Shown piece after piece: positions 26,394-36,510 of a stretch of 64,000 bases of DNA. The notes under the pieces are model-generated. The model did no database searches and had not been told where the DNA came from. It saw only the letters and a program-made list of their open reading frames with translations. A program made the translations under genes and the position numbers. The DNA comes from Neobacillus driksii (lineage in GTDB: Bacteria > Bacillota > Bacilli > Bacillales > Cytobacillaceae): positions 62,001 to 126,000 of the forward strand of contig NZ_JACCBX010000004.1 in NCBI RefSeq assembly GCF_013409995.1, in the 5' to 3' direction. The first letter of the stretch is position 1; each line of letters opens with the position of its first letter.

Positions 26394-27704
26394 TTATGCA
26401 GTTTTTGGTTTATCTTTTTCTACTATTTGTTCAAACATATCTTCACTTACTGGTTCTTTACCAGGAAGGATTAAGTGTAAAAGAACACCTGCTATTGCTG
26501 CTAATGCCATTCCTTGAATTTGGAAGGATTCTGATACTTTTATAAACGCGCCGCCAATCCCAATGACAAGAATGACCGATGAAATGACCAAGTTACGATT
26601 GTTACTAAAATCAACTTTACTGTCAACGAGCATCCGTAAACCGGATGAAGCAATGATTCCAAAGAGCAATATGGAAACACCGCCCATAACTGGTGTTGGG
26701 ATGGTACTGATTAATGCAGTTATTTTTCCGACAAATCCAAAGATAGTAGCGAGAACGGCCGCACCTGCAATGACATATACACTATATACTCGAGTTATTG
26801 CAAGGACACCAATATTTTCACCATAGGTTGTTTTTGGCGGTCCGCCAATCAATGCCGAAATAATGGTTGCTGTTCCATCTCCTAAAATGGAGCGGTGTAA
26901 ACCTGGTTCTTTAATGTAATCACGACCAACTACTTTACTTAGTACAAGCTGGTGACCAATGTGTTCAGAAAGTGTTACGATTGCGACTGGTACCATTAGC
27001 AGTGCCAGGTCCCATGTTACTTTTACTTCGTAGCTTACGAAAGGAATGATGAATTCTGGCATTTCAAACCAACTTGCTTCTAATACAGGTTTAAAATCAA
27101 CAATTCCGATTGCAAAAGAGTAAAGATATCCAACCACTATACCTGCAAGGATTGGGATAATGCTCAAAATCCCGCGCATGTAAATGGTACAAATAATAGT
27201 TGCTGCTAAGGTTAGTAAAGCAGCGGAGAAATGAATCAGGCTGTATTCTCCTGCAGGATTATTCATTGCCATATTAACAGCAGTACCAGCAAGCGCTAAA
27301 CCAATTACGATAATAACTGGGCCCACTACAATCGGTGGCAGCAAATTCATAATCCAGCGATGTCCTGCTTTACTAATGACTAAAGCGACTATTCCGTATA
27401 CAAGACCTGCCATGAAGGAACCGATCATGGCACCACCTGGTCCGGCTGTTGCTTTTGCAGCAATGACTGGAGCAATAAAAGCAAAGGAGGAACCAAGATA
27501 TGCTGGCACCTGCCATTTTGTAATCATTAAGAAAGCGAGTGTTCCTAAACCACTTGATATTAATGCAATTGCTGGACTTAACCCAACAAGATATGGAACA
27601 AGAATCGTTGCCCCAAACATAGCGAATAAGTGTTGTAAGCTTAAAGTAAGCCATTGCGCAGGATTTGGTCTCTGATTTACATCTAGGATGGGTTTGTTGT
27701 TCAT
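26394..27704 (-). CDS. pyrP: Uracil permease (NCS2 family)
   Basis: Uracil:H+ symporter of the nucleobase-ascorbate (NCS2/UraA) family. The 436-residue protein is strongly hydrophobic with about 12-14 membrane segments. It has the TM1 region NPAQWLTLSLQHLFAMFGAT (the family QH motif) and the signature IGGPPKTTYGENIGV. The start is ATG at 27704 with GGAGGAG upstream; the longer open frame runs into the attenuator hairpin and is not real. It sits between pyrR and pyrB, flanked by attenuators, as in B. subtilis. Confidence 0.95.
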   Translation of the reverse strand: MNNKPILDVNQRPNPAQWLTLSLQHLFAMFGATILVPYLVGLSPAIALISSGLGTLAFLMITKWQVPAYLGSSFAFIAPVIAAKATAGPGGAMIGSFMAGLVYGIVALVISKAGHRWIMNLLPPIVVGPVIIVIGLALAGTAVNMAMNNPAGEYSLIHFSAALLTLAATIICTIYMRGILSIIPILAGIVVGYLYSFAIGIVDFKPVLEASWFEMPEFIIPFVSYEVKVTWDLALLMVPVAIVTLSEHIGHQLVLSKVVGRDYIKEPGLHRSILGDGTATIISALIGGPPKTTYGENIGVLAITRVYSVYVIAGAAVLATIFGFVGKITALISTIPTPVMGGVSILLFGIIASSGLRMLVDSKVDFSNNRNLVISSVILVIGIGGAFIKVSESFQIQGMALAAIAGVLLHLILPGKEPVSEDMFEQIVEKDKPKTA

Positions 27705-27749
27705 TTTTTTCTCCTCCACAATCTTTCTATTATTATGTCTGTGTTTTCT

Positions 27750-27856
27750 AATAAAAAACCCTCTTTGTCCACGAGTGTACAAAGAGGGTATGGAAATGCC
27801 AGTTCAGCTTTAATGATGGCATACTCCCCTTTGTCAGCCTCACAGGACTGCAATTA
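27750..27856 (-). promoter_or_regulatory. PyrR-dependent attenuator upstream of pyrP
   Basis: The PyrR-binding element CAGTCCTGTGAGGCTGACAA lies on the minus strand (rc of 27832-27851). Downstream is a strong terminator, ACCCTCTTTGT/ACAAAGAGGGT plus T6 (27752-27788). It occupies the pyrR-pyrP gap. Confidence 0.92.
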
Positions 27857-27868
27857 AAGGGTTACTAT

Positions 27869-28411
<543 letters not shown>

Positions 28412-28433
28412 TCATCTCACCCGCCTGGTATAA

Positions 28434-28542
28434 TAAAAAAACCTCTCACGCTTTGAGGTGAGAGGTACAAGAGTTTGTTAGTATGGGCATAGGTATCCCA
28501 ACCAAACTATCCGTTCCTTCTCAGCCTCACTGGACTGATTTA
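28434..28542 (-). promoter_or_regulatory. PyrR-dependent attenuator upstream of pyrR
   Basis: The PyrR-binding element CAGTCCAGTGAGGCTGAGAA lies on the minus strand (within 28517-28538). The terminator CCTCTCAC/GTGAGAGG plus T7 is at 28434-28467. This is the first of three attenuators, allowing autoregulation of pyrR. Confidence 0.92.
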
Positions 28543-28563
28543 AAGGCATATTCAACTGTTGTT

Positions 28564-28592
28564 ATCGTACTTTAATTCGACAAATATGTCAA
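28564..28592 (-). promoter_or_regulatory. SigA-type promoter of the pyr operon
   Basis: -35 TTGACA (28587-28592) and -10 TACGAT (28564-28569) are separated by 17 bases on the minus strand. The -35 overlaps the TGA stop of the upstream pseudouridine synthase gene. It is correctly placed just ahead of the first PyrR attenuator. Confidence 0.75.
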
Positions 28593-29500
28593 CGATTATT
28601 TCGCATTTTCTCTAATAACTCTTCAAATTCTCTAGGCAGCGGCGCTTCGAATTCTAGGTATTCGTTGGTTCTAGGGTGGTTAAATCCAAGGATTCCTGCA
28701 TGTAATGCTTGTCCATTAATATCCAAAGTTTTCTTTGGACCATACTTTGGATCACCTGCGAGCGGATAGCCAATGTATTTCATATGAACACGTATTTGGT
28801 GAGTCCTCCCTGTCTCCAGTTGACACTCCACAAACGTAAAATCCTTAAACCGCTCAATCACATGGAAATGAGTAACAGCATGCTTACCATTATCAACCAC
28901 AGTCATACTCTGGCGATCTTTTGTATCTCTTCCAAGCGGCGCATCGATCGTTCCAAAATCGTGCGGAATTACTCCATGAACGATGGCTCTATACTTCCGG
29001 GTAACGGTTTTTTCCACTAATTGGTTTACAAGCTTTTCATGGGCCATATCATTTTTTGCCACCATTAATAGACCAGAAGTGTCTTTATCAATACGATGAA
29101 CGATACCGGGTCTTAAAACACCATTTATTCCTGATAGATCCTTACAATGAGCCATTAATCCATTAACAAGTGTTCCTGTTAAATGTCCTGGTGCTGGATG
29201 AACTACCATCCCGCTTGGTTTATTAACCACTAAAACGTCTTTATCTTCGAAATAAATATCTAAATCCATCTCTTCAGGAATTACATCAAGTAACTCTGGG
29301 TCTGGGATCGTAATCTCGATTTCATCATTCATACTGCATTTGTAATTCGTTTTAATTTTTTGTCCATTCACTAGGACATTTCCTTCTTTAATCCATTGCT
29401 GAACCTGAGTTCTTGACCATTCTTCATCTAAAGTCGAAATAACTTTATCAATTCGGTCTCCCTTTTGTTGTTCAAGAATGGTGTGTACCATTTTCTCCAT
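28589..29500 (-). CDS. ylyB: RluD-family 23S rRNA pseudouridine synthase (YlyB)
   Basis: RluA/RluD-type enzyme that isomerises uridine to pseudouridine in 23S rRNA; the exact target in Bacillus is not fixed by sequence. The 303-residue protein has an N-terminal S4 domain ([22 protein letters not shown]) and the catalytic-Asp motif [15 protein letters not shown]. It ends in a typical [10 protein letters not shown]...GDPKYG segment. I place the start at the ATG at 29500, seven bases after GGAG. The longer frame lies inside lspA, which it overlaps by 29 bases. Confidence 0.93.
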   Translation of the reverse strand: MEKMVHTILEQQKGDRIDKVISTLDEEWSRTQVQQWIKEGNVLVNGQKIKTNYKCSMNDEIEITIPDPELLDVIPEEMDLDIYFEDKDVLVVNKPSGMVVHPAPGHLTGTLVNGLMAHCKDLSGINGVLRPGIVHRIDKDTSGLLMVAKNDMAHEKLVNQLVEKTVTRKYRAIVHGVIPHDFGTIDAPLGRDTKDRQSMTVVDNGKHAVTHFHVIERFKDFTFVECQLETGRTHQIRVHMKYIGYPLAGDPKYGPKKTLDINGQALHAGILGFNHPRTNEYLEFEAPLPREFEELLEKMRNNR

Positions 29501-29963
29501 ATGATTTCTCCTTTGTTTCACGCTCATCACGCAGCATTTGAATCATTAATAATACTACGCCAATGACTAAAGCCGAATCCGCAATATTAAAAACTGGGAA
29601 GTTATAATTGAAAATATACGTATGAATAAAATCAACAACTTCTTTACGAAGTAAGCGGTCGATAAAATTACCGATGGCACCGCCTAGCATAAATGCTAAG
29701 GAAACACCTAACAGCCACTTACCTTTTGCTTCTTTTTGAATGTAATAAATGATCGCAATGATTACTATAGCAGTAATTACATAGAAGAACCACATTTGTC
29801 CTTGTAATATCCCCCATGCTGCCCCCTGATTTCGGTGAGAGGTAATGTACAAAAAGTCCTCAATAATTGGGATACTTTCACCAAGATACATTTTTGTGAC
29901 AATCAGCCATTTTGTCACTTGGTCCATTAAAATAATAAAAATTGCGATTAAATAATAAAACAC
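29472..29963 (-). CDS. lspA: Prolipoprotein signal peptidase (signal peptidase II)
   Basis: Aspartyl membrane protease that cleaves signal peptides of diacylated prolipoproteins. It has four predicted membrane helices in about 163 residues, with family motifs [30 protein letters not shown] and FNIADSALV; the last two contain the catalytic Asp pair. The start is chosen at GTG 29963 (VFYYLIAIF), where GGGGG is nine bases upstream and the length fits the family. An ATG at 29984 is possible. It overlaps ylyB by 29 bases. Confidence 0.94.
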   Translation of the reverse strand: MFYYLIAIFIILMDQVTKWLIVTKMYLGESIPIIEDFLYITSHRNQGAAWGILQGQMWFFYVITAIVIIAIIYYIQKEAKGKWLLGVSLAFMLGGAIGNFIDRLLRKEVVDFIHTYIFNYNFPVFNIADSALVIGVVLLMIQMLRDERETKEKSYGENGTHHS

Positions 29964-30042
29964 TAAGGAATACCCCCATCTCACACGTTGACTTGACTCC
30001 TTAGCATTTTAGCATAATCTTCATCTAAACGACAATGTAACG

Positions 30043-30339
30043 CTAGAAAATCGTGGAATTAATTGGTTTCCGATAAAAATGCTCCAAAATCTCTGAATCC
30101 CTAGAGGTCTTAATCGTCGGCATAATTTTCAAAAGATATTCAGGTATCGGTTCTCCTGAAGTTTCACATTGTCCAAAATTACCTTCTTCTAACTTTTGAA
30201 TTGCAGTTGTAATATCCTCTAATTCGTCCTCTAACACCGTGACAATCCATTCATTTTTCTGCTTATTTCTCAATGATCTAACTATTTCTAATTGTGTTTT
30301 ACGGAGTTCCCAAAACAGCTCTTCCTGCATTGCATTCAT
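30043..30339 (-). CDS. ylyA: DksA/TraR-like protein YlyA with degenerate zinc finger
   Basis: Small protein (98 aa) related to the DksA/TraR fold; its position between ileS and lspA identifies it as the YlyA orthologue. The N-terminal half is a charged helical hairpin (LFWELRKTQLEIVRSLRNK...). The C-terminal half keeps the finger framework GQCETSGEPIPEYLLKIMP, but only one of the four zinc cysteines remains. B. subtilis YlyA has been reported to interact with RNA polymerase during sporulation. The start is ATG at 30339, eight bases after GGAGG; codons upstream of it are not coding. Confidence 0.85.
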   Translation of the reverse strand: MNAMQEELFWELRKTQLEIVRSLRNKQKNEWIVTVLEDELEDITTAIQKLEEGNFGQCETSGEPIPEYLLKIMPTIKTSRDSEILEHFYRKPINSTIF

Positions 30340-30450
30340 AGTTGTAACCTCCGTTATGTCATTTCTTATATTATCTCCCCACAAATTAAGCTGAACCGGG
30401 AAAACATTTGACATCAACAACAACAATTAACGAAAAAGGGTAAAAAATGA

Positions 30451-30480
30451 AAAAACCCCATAAATTAATTATGGGGTTCT
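30451..30480 (-). terminator. Rho-independent terminator after ileS
   Basis: A 10-bp stem AACCCCATAA/TTATGGGGTT is followed by TTTTTTC on the minus strand, a few bases after the ileS stop. Confidence 0.88.
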
Positions 30481-30484
30481 TTGC

Positions 30485-33256
30485 TTATGCTAAGTGTGTA
30501 TAGTTTTCTTTTACTACTTCTGCACAACGCGGGCAAAGTGTCGGATGTTCTGAGTCTTTACCAACTTCAGGGGTCACAACCCAGCAGCGTTCACATGTTT
30601 CACCTTCTGCTTTAGTGACAACTATAGCAGCTGTATCCAATTTAATTGCATTTTCAGGTGCTTGATCATAGCTTCCTGCGACTTCAAATCCAGAGATGAT
30701 AAACAATTGCTGTACATTCTCCTGAATTGAGTCTAACAAGTTTTTCGTATTCTCATTCACATATAAAGAAACCTTTGCTGTTAATGATTTACCAATCACC
30801 TTTTGATTTCTTGCTTCTTCTAGCGCTTTTAATACATCATCGCGAAGCTTCATAAAAGAGGTCCATTTTTCTTCCAAAGCTTTTGCATTATCAAGCTCCT
30901 GATATACAGGCATATCTGTTAGTTGTACGCTTTCCTCTGTAACTGCTGGAATGAACTTCCAAACTTCATCTGCAGTATGAGGAAGAATTGGCGTAACTAG
31001 CTTTGTTAATGCAACTAAAGAATCATAAAGAACAGTTTGAATCGCACGTCGCTCAGCGTTGTTAACTGACTCAATATAAAGAACATCCTTAGCAAAATCA
31101 AGATAGAACGCACTTAAATCAAGGGTACAGAAATTGTTAACCGCATGATAAATTCCCGCAAACTCGTAATTCTCATAAGCATTTAAGGAATATTTGACCA
31201 GCTTGTTTAATTTTACGAGCATAAATTGATCCACTTCACGAAGGTTCTCATATGAAACGCGATCACTTGCTGGATTAAAGTCCGCCAAGTTACCAAGCAA
31301 GAAACGGAAGGTGTTACGGATTTTTCGATATACTTCTGCGACCTGCTTCAAAATAGCGTCGGATACACGAACATCCGCCTGATAATCAACAGAAGCGACC
31401 CAAAGCCTTAGAATATCTGCTCCTAATTGTTTCATTACCTTCTCAGGAACAACAACATTTCCTAATGATTTACTCATTTTCCTGCCTTCACCGTCGAGGG
31501 CAAATCCATGGCTAAGTACACCTTTATAAGGAGCTTTCCCAGTTACTGCAACAGCAGTTGAAAGTGAAGAGTTAAACCAGCCGCGATATTGATCTGAACC
31601 TTCAAGATATAAATCTGCTGGACGTACTAAGTCTTCTCTTTCTAAAAGAACAGCTTGGTGAGATGAACCTGAATCGAACCAAACATCCATGATATCTGAT
31701 TCTTTAGTGAACAATCCATTAGGGCTTCCTGGATGTGAAAAGCCTTCCGGCAGAAGGTCTTTTGCTTCTCGTTCAAACCAAATATTTGAACCGAATTCAC
31801 GGAACATGCCTGAAACATGTTCAATTGTTTCATCCGTAATGATTTCTTCTCCATTTTCAGCATAAAACACTGGGATTGGAACTCCCCACACACGTTGGCG
31901 TGAAATACACCAATCTCCGCGGTCACGGACCATATTAAATAGTCGTGTTTCACCCCATGCTGGTACCCACTTTGTTTCTTTAACTGCTTCAAGCAAGTCA
32001 TCTCGGAAGTCTTTTATCGATGCAAACCATTGTGCTGTAGCTCTAAAGATTACAGGCTTTTTAGTTCTCCAATCATGTGGATAGGAGTGTGTGATAAACG
32101 AAAGTTTTAAGAGAGCCCCTGCTTCTTCTAACGCTTGAGCAATTGGCTTATTTGCACTATCGTAAAATAATCCTTCGAAACCTGGTGCTTCACTCGTCAT
32201 TACACCTTTATCATCTACTGGGCAAAGTACTTCAAGTCCATACTTTTGACCAACATGGAAGTCATCCTCCCCGTGTCCCGGAGCTGTGTGAACGCAACCT
32301 GTTCCAGCATCGGTTGTGACATGTTCACCCAGCATTACTAAGGAGTCACGGTCATATAATGGATGTGCTGCAAGGATATTCTCTAGTTCATTACCTTTTA
32401 CCTTTTGAACAACAGTCACCTCTTCCCAGCCTATTTCCTTTGTTACTGCTTCAAGAAGAGCCTCCGCCACTAAATATTTGTTTCCATTAGTTTCAACGAC
32501 CACATAGGTTAGTTCGGGATGAACTGAAATTCCTAGGTTAGCAGGAATCGTCCAAGGTGTAGTCGTCCAGATGACAATATGGACGTCCGTATCAAGAACA
32601 CCTTTTCCATCTTTTACTTTAAAACCAACATAAATTGAAGGTGACTTTTTATCTTGATATTCAATTTCAGCTTCTGCAAGAGCAGATTCACTTGACGGGG
32701 ACCAATAAACTGGCTTAAGACCTTTATAAATATAGCCCTTCTTCGCCATTTCCCCAAAGACTTTAATTTGCTGTGCCTCATATTCAGGCTTTAGTGTGAT
32801 ATATGGATTTTCCCAATCACCACGTACACCAATTCGTTTAAATTGTTCACGTTGATTGCTTACTTGTTCAAGGGCATATTTAGTACAAAGCTGACGGAAT
32901 TCAGCTACAGTCATCTCTTTACGCTTTACTCCCTTATTTGTTAACGCCTGCTCGATAGGCAAACCATGTGTATCCCAGCCTGGAACATATGGTGCATTAA
33001 AGCCACTCATCGATTTAAAGCGAACAATCATGTCTTTTAATACTTTGTTTAGGGCGTGACCCATATGAATATCGCCATTTGCATATGGAGGTCCATCATG
33101 GAGTACAAACATTGGACGTCCTGCAGTACGCTCCTGAACTTTTTTGTAGATATCCATTTCCTCCCACTTGGCCTGAATTTCAGGTTCTCTTTGCGGAAGA
33201 TTGCCACGCATTGGAAACTCAGTTTTTGGCATTAATAACGTATCTTTGTATTCCAT
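30485..33256 (-). CDS. ileS: Isoleucyl-tRNA synthetase
   Basis: Class I aminoacyl-tRNA synthetase charging tRNA-Ile, with an editing domain for valine. The 923-residue protein has the HIGH-equivalent [10 protein letters not shown], a CP1 editing domain with TTPWTIPAN, the KMSKS loop ([10 protein letters not shown]), an anticodon-binding domain, and a C-terminal zinc finger (CERCWVV...CPRCAEVV). That makes it the bacterial IleS1 type. Expression is controlled by an isoleucine T-box leader (33311-33588). SD AGGAGG precedes the ATG. Confidence 0.97.
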   Translation of the reverse strand: MEYKDTLLMPKTEFPMRGNLPQREPEIQAKWEEMDIYKKVQERTAGRPMFVLHDGPPYANGDIHMGHALNKVLKDMIVRFKSMSGFNAPYVPGWDTHGLPIEQALTNKGVKRKEMTVAEFRQLCTKYALEQVSNQREQFKRIGVRGDWENPYITLKPEYEAQQIKVFGEMAKKGYIYKGLKPVYWSPSSESALAEAEIEYQDKKSPSIYVGFKVKDGKGVLDTDVHIVIWTTTPWTIPANLGISVHPELTYVVVETNGNKYLVAEALLEAVTKEIGWEEVTVVQKVKGNELENILAAHPLYDRDSLVMLGEHVTTDAGTGCVHTAPGHGEDDFHVGQKYGLEVLCPVDDKGVMTSEAPGFEGLFYDSANKPIAQALEEAGALLKLSFITHSYPHDWRTKKPVIFRATAQWFASIKDFRDDLLEAVKETKWVPAWGETRLFNMVRDRGDWCISRQRVWGVPIPVFYAENGEEIITDETIEHVSGMFREFGSNIWFEREAKDLLPEGFSHPGSPNGLFTKESDIMDVWFDSGSSHQAVLLEREDLVRPADLYLEGSDQYRGWFNSSLSTAVAVTGKAPYKGVLSHGFALDGEGRKMSKSLGNVVVPEKVMKQLGADILRLWVASVDYQADVRVSDAILKQVAEVYRKIRNTFRFLLGNLADFNPASDRVSYENLREVDQFMLVKLNKLVKYSLNAYENYEFAGIYHAVNNFCTLDLSAFYLDFAKDVLYIESVNNAERRAIQTVLYDSLVALTKLVTPILPHTADEVWKFIPAVTEESVQLTDMPVYQELDNAKALEEKWTSFMKLRDDVLKALEEARNQKVIGKSLTAKVSLYVNENTKNLLDSIQENVQQLFIISGFEVAGSYDQAPENAIKLDTAAIVVTKAEGETCERCWVVTPEVGKDSEHPTLCPRCAEVVKENYTHLA

Positions 33257-33310
33257 TTTCTAATTCCTCCTGTACATACTCATCATAAACAGAATTGCCA
33301 ATAGACAAAT

Positions 33311-33588
33311 AAAAAAACCCTCTCATCCCATAAAAGGGACGAGAAGGTTTTATTCCCGCGGTACCACCCTGATAAATAGTACAAATGTGTACTATCCTCT
33401 TTAAGATTCGTAACGTGAATAACCCGCCATAACTTATTCTCCTATAAAAGAATTTCAGTCTGGGACTCAAGGGTGATCTTCCAATTTCTCACTTTTCCCA
33501 GGCTTCCACCCTCCCTGGCTCGCTATCAAAAGTTTGTTGAAAAATTGTACTGTCCCTCTCATTGTCATTACCATTCTTTATTTACCTG
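33311..33588 (-). promoter_or_regulatory. T-box riboswitch leader (isoleucine) of ileS
   Basis: The conserved T-box AGGGTGGTACCGCGG lies on the minus strand (rc of 33356-33370). It is followed by a terminator hairpin AACCTTCTCGTCCC/GGGATGAGAGGGTT plus T7 (33311-33349). Stem I contains GCGAGCCAGGG and a specifier-loop sequence GAAGATCACC whose ATC (33475-33477) is an Ile codon. Uncharged tRNA-Ile should stabilise the antiterminator. This leader explains the 365-bp gap between ileS and divIVA. Confidence 0.93.
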
Positions 33589-33595
33589 TTAAAAA

Positions 33596-33625
33596 ATTAT
33601 ATGCGAAATAATACCAGTTCGTCAA
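33596..33625 (-). promoter_or_regulatory. SigA-type promoter of ileS
   Basis: -35 TTGACG (33620-33625) and a perfect -10 TATAAT (33596-33601) are separated by 18 bases on the minus strand. The -35 overlaps the divIVA stop codon. It is placed directly before the T-box leader. Confidence 0.8.
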
Positions 33626-34137
33626 GCTAAGGAATCTTCTTCTTCGTGGATTTTTAATTCTGTTGCATCCACTTCATATTCTAATAGATGATCCCAATCG
33701 TCTGTATTAAGCATATCTAACTGAGCTTCAATCAACATCTTAAAACGTGTACGGAATACTTTTGATTGCTTCTTCAAGTCCTCGATCTCAAGAGCAATTT
33801 TTCTAGCCTTTGAAAGCGACTCATTGACAATACGGTCGGCATTCTTTTCTGCTTCCTTTATTATGAGCTTGGCTTCCTTTTGAGCATTACGTTTTACATC
33901 TTCACCAGCTTCTTGAGCAATAATAATTGACTTGTTTAAAGTTTCTTCAATATTAACAAAATGACCCAGACGGTCCTTCATTTCATTTAAACGTTCTTCT
34001 ATTTCTTTTTTTTCACGTAGGACTAGTTCATAATCCTTAATGACTTGGTCTAAAAATTCATTTACCTCGTCTTCATCGTAACCACGAAAACCTTTATTAA
34101 ATTCTTTATTGTGAATGTCTAACGGCGTTAACGGCAT
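33622..34137 (-). CDS. divIVA: Cell-division / polarity protein DivIVA
   Basis: Coiled-coil protein that binds negatively curved membrane at septa and poles, positioning MinCD and chromosome-anchoring proteins. The 171 residues show the N-terminal lipid-binding domain MPLTPLDIHNKEFNKGFRGY, with Phe17 and Arg18 at the positions that insert into the membrane in B. subtilis. Long coiled coils follow (about 30-65 and 70-150), then an acidic tail. SD GGAGG is present. A MITE copy ends 46 bases before the start codon. Confidence 0.96.
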   Translation of the reverse strand: MPLTPLDIHNKEFNKGFRGYDEDEVNEFLDQVIKDYELVLREKKEIEERLNEMKDRLGHFVNIEETLNKSIIIAQEAGEDVKRNAQKEAKLIIKEAEKNADRIVNESLSKARKIALEIEDLKKQSKVFRTRFKMLIEAQLDMLNTDDWDHLLEYEVDATELKIHEEEDSLA

Positions 34138-34182
34138 GATGCCACCTCCAAGAATCTATCTTCTGTATGTATCTATTATATA

Positions 34183-34257
34183 GGCTGTGTTAATTTGGCC
34201 TGTTGATCTCCGCTCCAATCAACAGGGTGCAAAATCACAATTAACTTTTACACAGCC
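34183..34257. mobile_element. MITE-like element, family A copy 2 (75-bp minimal form)
   Basis: It begins GGCTGTGTTAATTTGG and ends TACACAGCC. The inner arms CTGTTGAT and AATCAACAG are separated by only about nine bases, so the long interior seen in copies 1 and 3 has been lost. The flanking octamers ATTATATA (34175-34182) and AATGTATA (34258-34265) agree at six of eight positions, consistent with a decayed target duplication. It lies between ylmH and divIVA. Confidence 0.8.
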
Positions 34258-34312
34258 AATGTATAAAGCAAATATTCGACAATGTTTTCGGAAATCCTGC
34301 TAAAATATAAAA

Positions 34313-35086
34313 TTATTTTTGCTTTCCTACGACGATTCGCCATTTATCTTTTTTTGTTCTTCCTTCAATGGACAAAATTTTCACTCTGCCATGTCCTCTA
34401 ACGGACAATAAATCACCTTCTGCACATTCAAAAGAAACATTTTCTATTGATGTCCAGTTTACTTTTACTAACCCCTGTTGGATAAAGAGCTGTGATTTTT
34501 GTCTAGAGATATTATGAACACTTGAAATAATCGTATCAAGCCTTAAGGAGGAAACGGTTGTGACCTGCTCTGCCCATAAATCATCAGTCGTTATGGCTTC
34601 ATCCAGGGACAGCTCTTTTAATCGTATAGAAGCTTTGCCAATCGATTCTAAATTATTTTTGATATAATCACTGATTTCTGCAGCAGCGAAAAACTGTACT
34701 CGTCCATCTTTTATCAATATGTCGCCAAATTTCCCACGTTTTAATCCTAGGGACATGAGTGAACCTAGAACTTGTGGATGTTCGATCGAAACAAATTTAA
34801 TAGGATAGTCAATTTCAATTAGATTAATTTGAAATTCATCTTCACCTGGCATCAGGTAATCCGGCATGATTAATGCTCTTTTTCTTTCACTAGCTGAAAT
34901 CCCGCCAAAAAGCTGGTACTTTATATTTCCATTCTCACCTATTAAGACTTTTAAAATATGCTGCTCTCTCGGATCAAGAAAGTCGGTCAGCTTTGCTGTA
35001 TAACTGGAATCAACATAATCTTTCCAATGCAATACTTGATCAATAAATTCCCGTTCCTCCGGGCGAAAATGCTGATAAATATTCAT
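34313..35086 (-). CDS. ylmH: S4-domain RNA-binding protein YlmH
   Basis: RNA-binding protein recently linked to ribosome quality control in B. subtilis (recycling of peptidyl-tRNA on 50S subunits). The 257 residues comprise an N-terminal alpha/beta domain (MNIYQHFRPEEREFID...) and a C-terminal S4 domain (RLDTIISSVHNISRQKSQ, then GLVKVNW). SD AAGGAG lies before the ATG. It belongs to the ylm group and is separated from divIVA by a MITE. Its occurrence in the same window as rqcH is a conserved-order coincidence. Confidence 0.9.
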   Translation of the reverse strand: MNIYQHFRPEEREFIDQVLHWKDYVDSSYTAKLTDFLDPREQHILKVLIGENGNIKYQLFGGISASERKRALIMPDYLMPGEDEFQINLIEIDYPIKFVSIEHPQVLGSLMSLGLKRGKFGDILIKDGRVQFFAAAEISDYIKNNLESIGKASIRLKELSLDEAITTDDLWAEQVTTVSSLRLDTIISSVHNISRQKSQLFIQQGLVKVNWTSIENVSFECAEGDLLSVRGHGRVKILSIEGRTKKDKWRIVVGKQK

Positions 35087-35117
35087 GTTTAACTCCTTAC
35101 AGACCGGATAGGTTAAA

Positions 35118-35381
35118 TTAAGAAATTAAGTTTTGTAAAACTATTAAGCCATTCGGGGCAAAAGATAAAACAAAGAAAGCTGCTAAAGGAGAAAGATCCA
35201 TCATGCCAAGAGGTGGAATGATTTTTCTAAAGGGTTCTAGAAATGGCTCACATAATTTACCAAGGATAGCGCCAATCTGAGAGTCCCTCATATTTGGAAA
35301 CCAAGATAAAAGGATATAGATGATCAGCATCCATTTATATATTCCAAGTAATTGGATCAAAACGTTAAAAATAATATCCAT
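35118..35381 (-). CDS. ylmG: YggT-family membrane protein YlmG
   Basis: Small (87 aa) integral membrane protein with two hydrophobic segments, about 1-25 and 55-85. The YggT signature between them includes LLSWFPN and EPFLEPFRKIIPP. It is conserved beside sepF in Gram-positives and cyanobacteria and thought to assist division-site or membrane organisation. The biochemical role is unknown. It lies six bases after sepF. Confidence 0.9.
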   Translation of the reverse strand: MDIIFNVLIQLLGIYKWMLIIYILLSWFPNMRDSQIGAILGKLCEPFLEPFRKIIPPLGMMDLSPLAAFFVLSFAPNGLIVLQNLIS

Positions 35382-35387
35382 TTCTTT

Positions 35388-35822
35388 TTACCACCTTGTA
35401 TCTTGATATTCTTGTTCCTTTACTAATTCAGATATATTGCCGGAAATCTCCACATTATCTGGAGTACATAAAAAGATACTGGATCCTATTTTTTGAATAT
35501 CTCCACCTAGTGCATAGACAGCCCCACTCAAAAAGTCGACGATTTGTCTTCCTTCCTCATGGTCAATACGCTGAAGATTTACAACAACTGCACGGCGGTT
35601 TTTTAAATGATCGGTGATATCCTGGGCTTCTGCATATACTCTCGGTTCTACTAAAATTACCTTAGAAGCCTTTTGGACACTTTGCAAACTAACAACATTT
35701 TGAGGTTTTATAGACTGTTTTTGTGGCTTTATGGGTTCAACCTTTTCATAGTCATCCTGATTATTATCATCGTAGTCATCATCTAAAAAGAAAAATGTTT
35801 TTAATTTCGATTTAATCGTCAT
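35388..35822 (-). CDS. sepF: Cell-division protein SepF
   Basis: Membrane anchor and bundler of FtsZ at the septum. The 144-residue protein begins with an amphipathic helix ([13 protein letters not shown]) that binds membrane, has an acidic linker ([12 protein letters not shown]), and ends in the SepF core ([37 protein letters not shown]). The start at 35822 matches the family; 14 extra upstream codons lie in ylmE. It overlaps none of its neighbours but is only one base from ylmE. Confidence 0.95.
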   Translation of the reverse strand: MTIKSKLKTFFFLDDDYDDNNQDDYEKVEPIKPQKQSIKPQNVVSLQSVQKASKVILVEPRVYAEAQDITDHLKNRRAVVVNLQRIDHEEGRQIVDFLSGAVYALGGDIQKIGSSIFLCTPDNVEISGNISELVKEQEYQDTRW

Positions 35823-35823
35823 T

Positions 35824-36510
35824 TTATTCCTCCTCACCAGCCACACCGACAAGTGCAGTTCCAATTCTGATCATCGTTGCTCCCTCTTCAATCGCTATTT
35901 CGAAGTCATTTGACATCCCCATAGAAAGCTCTGTACAAGGGGCATAATCAAAATTACAATTCTTAATTTGGTCACGAAGTTCCTTTAACTTTCGAAAACA
36001 GGTTCGAAGCTGTTCTTCATCATCGGTCAGCGGGGCCATTGTCATTAAACCTTCAATGCTAATATTCTCATATGCGCGAAGGTCTTTGATAAAATTCAGT
36101 ACATCTTGAGGGGCTAAACCATGCTTTGATTCTTCCTGTGAAACATTGACTTGGACGAGGCATTTCACCTTTTTCACTGCACGTTTATTAATTTCCTCAG
36201 CCAAGGAAATTCGATCTAAAGAGTGAATATATTCTACCTTATCAATTATATTTTTAACTTTGCGAGTCTGCAGGGTTCCAATAAAATGCCAAATAGGCTT
36301 GTCCCCTAATACTTCCCACTTTTTTAAAAGCCCTTCATCTCTGTTTTCACCTAGATTTATTATACCAGCTTCCAAGGCTTCATTCGCTCTATCAATACTG
36401 ACATATTTGGTAACGGCAATCAGTTTCACTTCATTAGGAGTCCGATTTACCCTATGGCATGCACTCTTTATTTGATGATCGATATGTATGAGATTTTCTG
36501 CAACCTTCAT
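35824..36510 (-). CDS. ylmE: PLP homeostasis protein YlmE (YggS/PROSC family)
   Basis: Pyridoxal-phosphate-binding protein of the YggS/PLPBP family, which buffers PLP and affects amino-acid and keto-acid balance; no enzymatic reaction is established. The 228-residue TIM-barrel has the PLP Lys in LIAVTKYVS and the phosphate-binding [22 protein letters not shown] region (here split as [11 protein letters not shown] and [10 protein letters not shown]). ATG at 36510 is eight bases after AGGAG. It overlaps ylmD by four bases. Confidence 0.93.
   Translation of the reverse strand: MKVAENLIHIDHQIKSACHRVNRTPNEVKLIAVTKYVSIDRANEALEAGIINLGENRDEGLLKKWEVLGDKPIWHFIGTLQTRKVKNIIDKVEYIHSLDRISLAEEINKRAVKKVKCLVQVNVSQEESKHGLAPQDVLNFIKDLRAYENISIEGLMTMAPLTDDEEQLRTCFRKLKELRDQIKNCNFDYAPCTELSMGMSNDFEIAIEEGATMIRIGTALVGVAGEEE

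Noticed and set aside
27705-27782. N-terminal extension of pyrP (26 codons)
   Set aside because: It runs through the PyrR attenuator terminator. The ATG at 27704 has an ideal Shine-Dalgarno and matches UraA-family N-termini.
33219-33470. Minus-strand open frame of 83 codons upstream of ileS
   Set aside because: It overlaps the T-box and terminator hairpin of the ileS leader; the RNA structure explains the sequence better than a protein.
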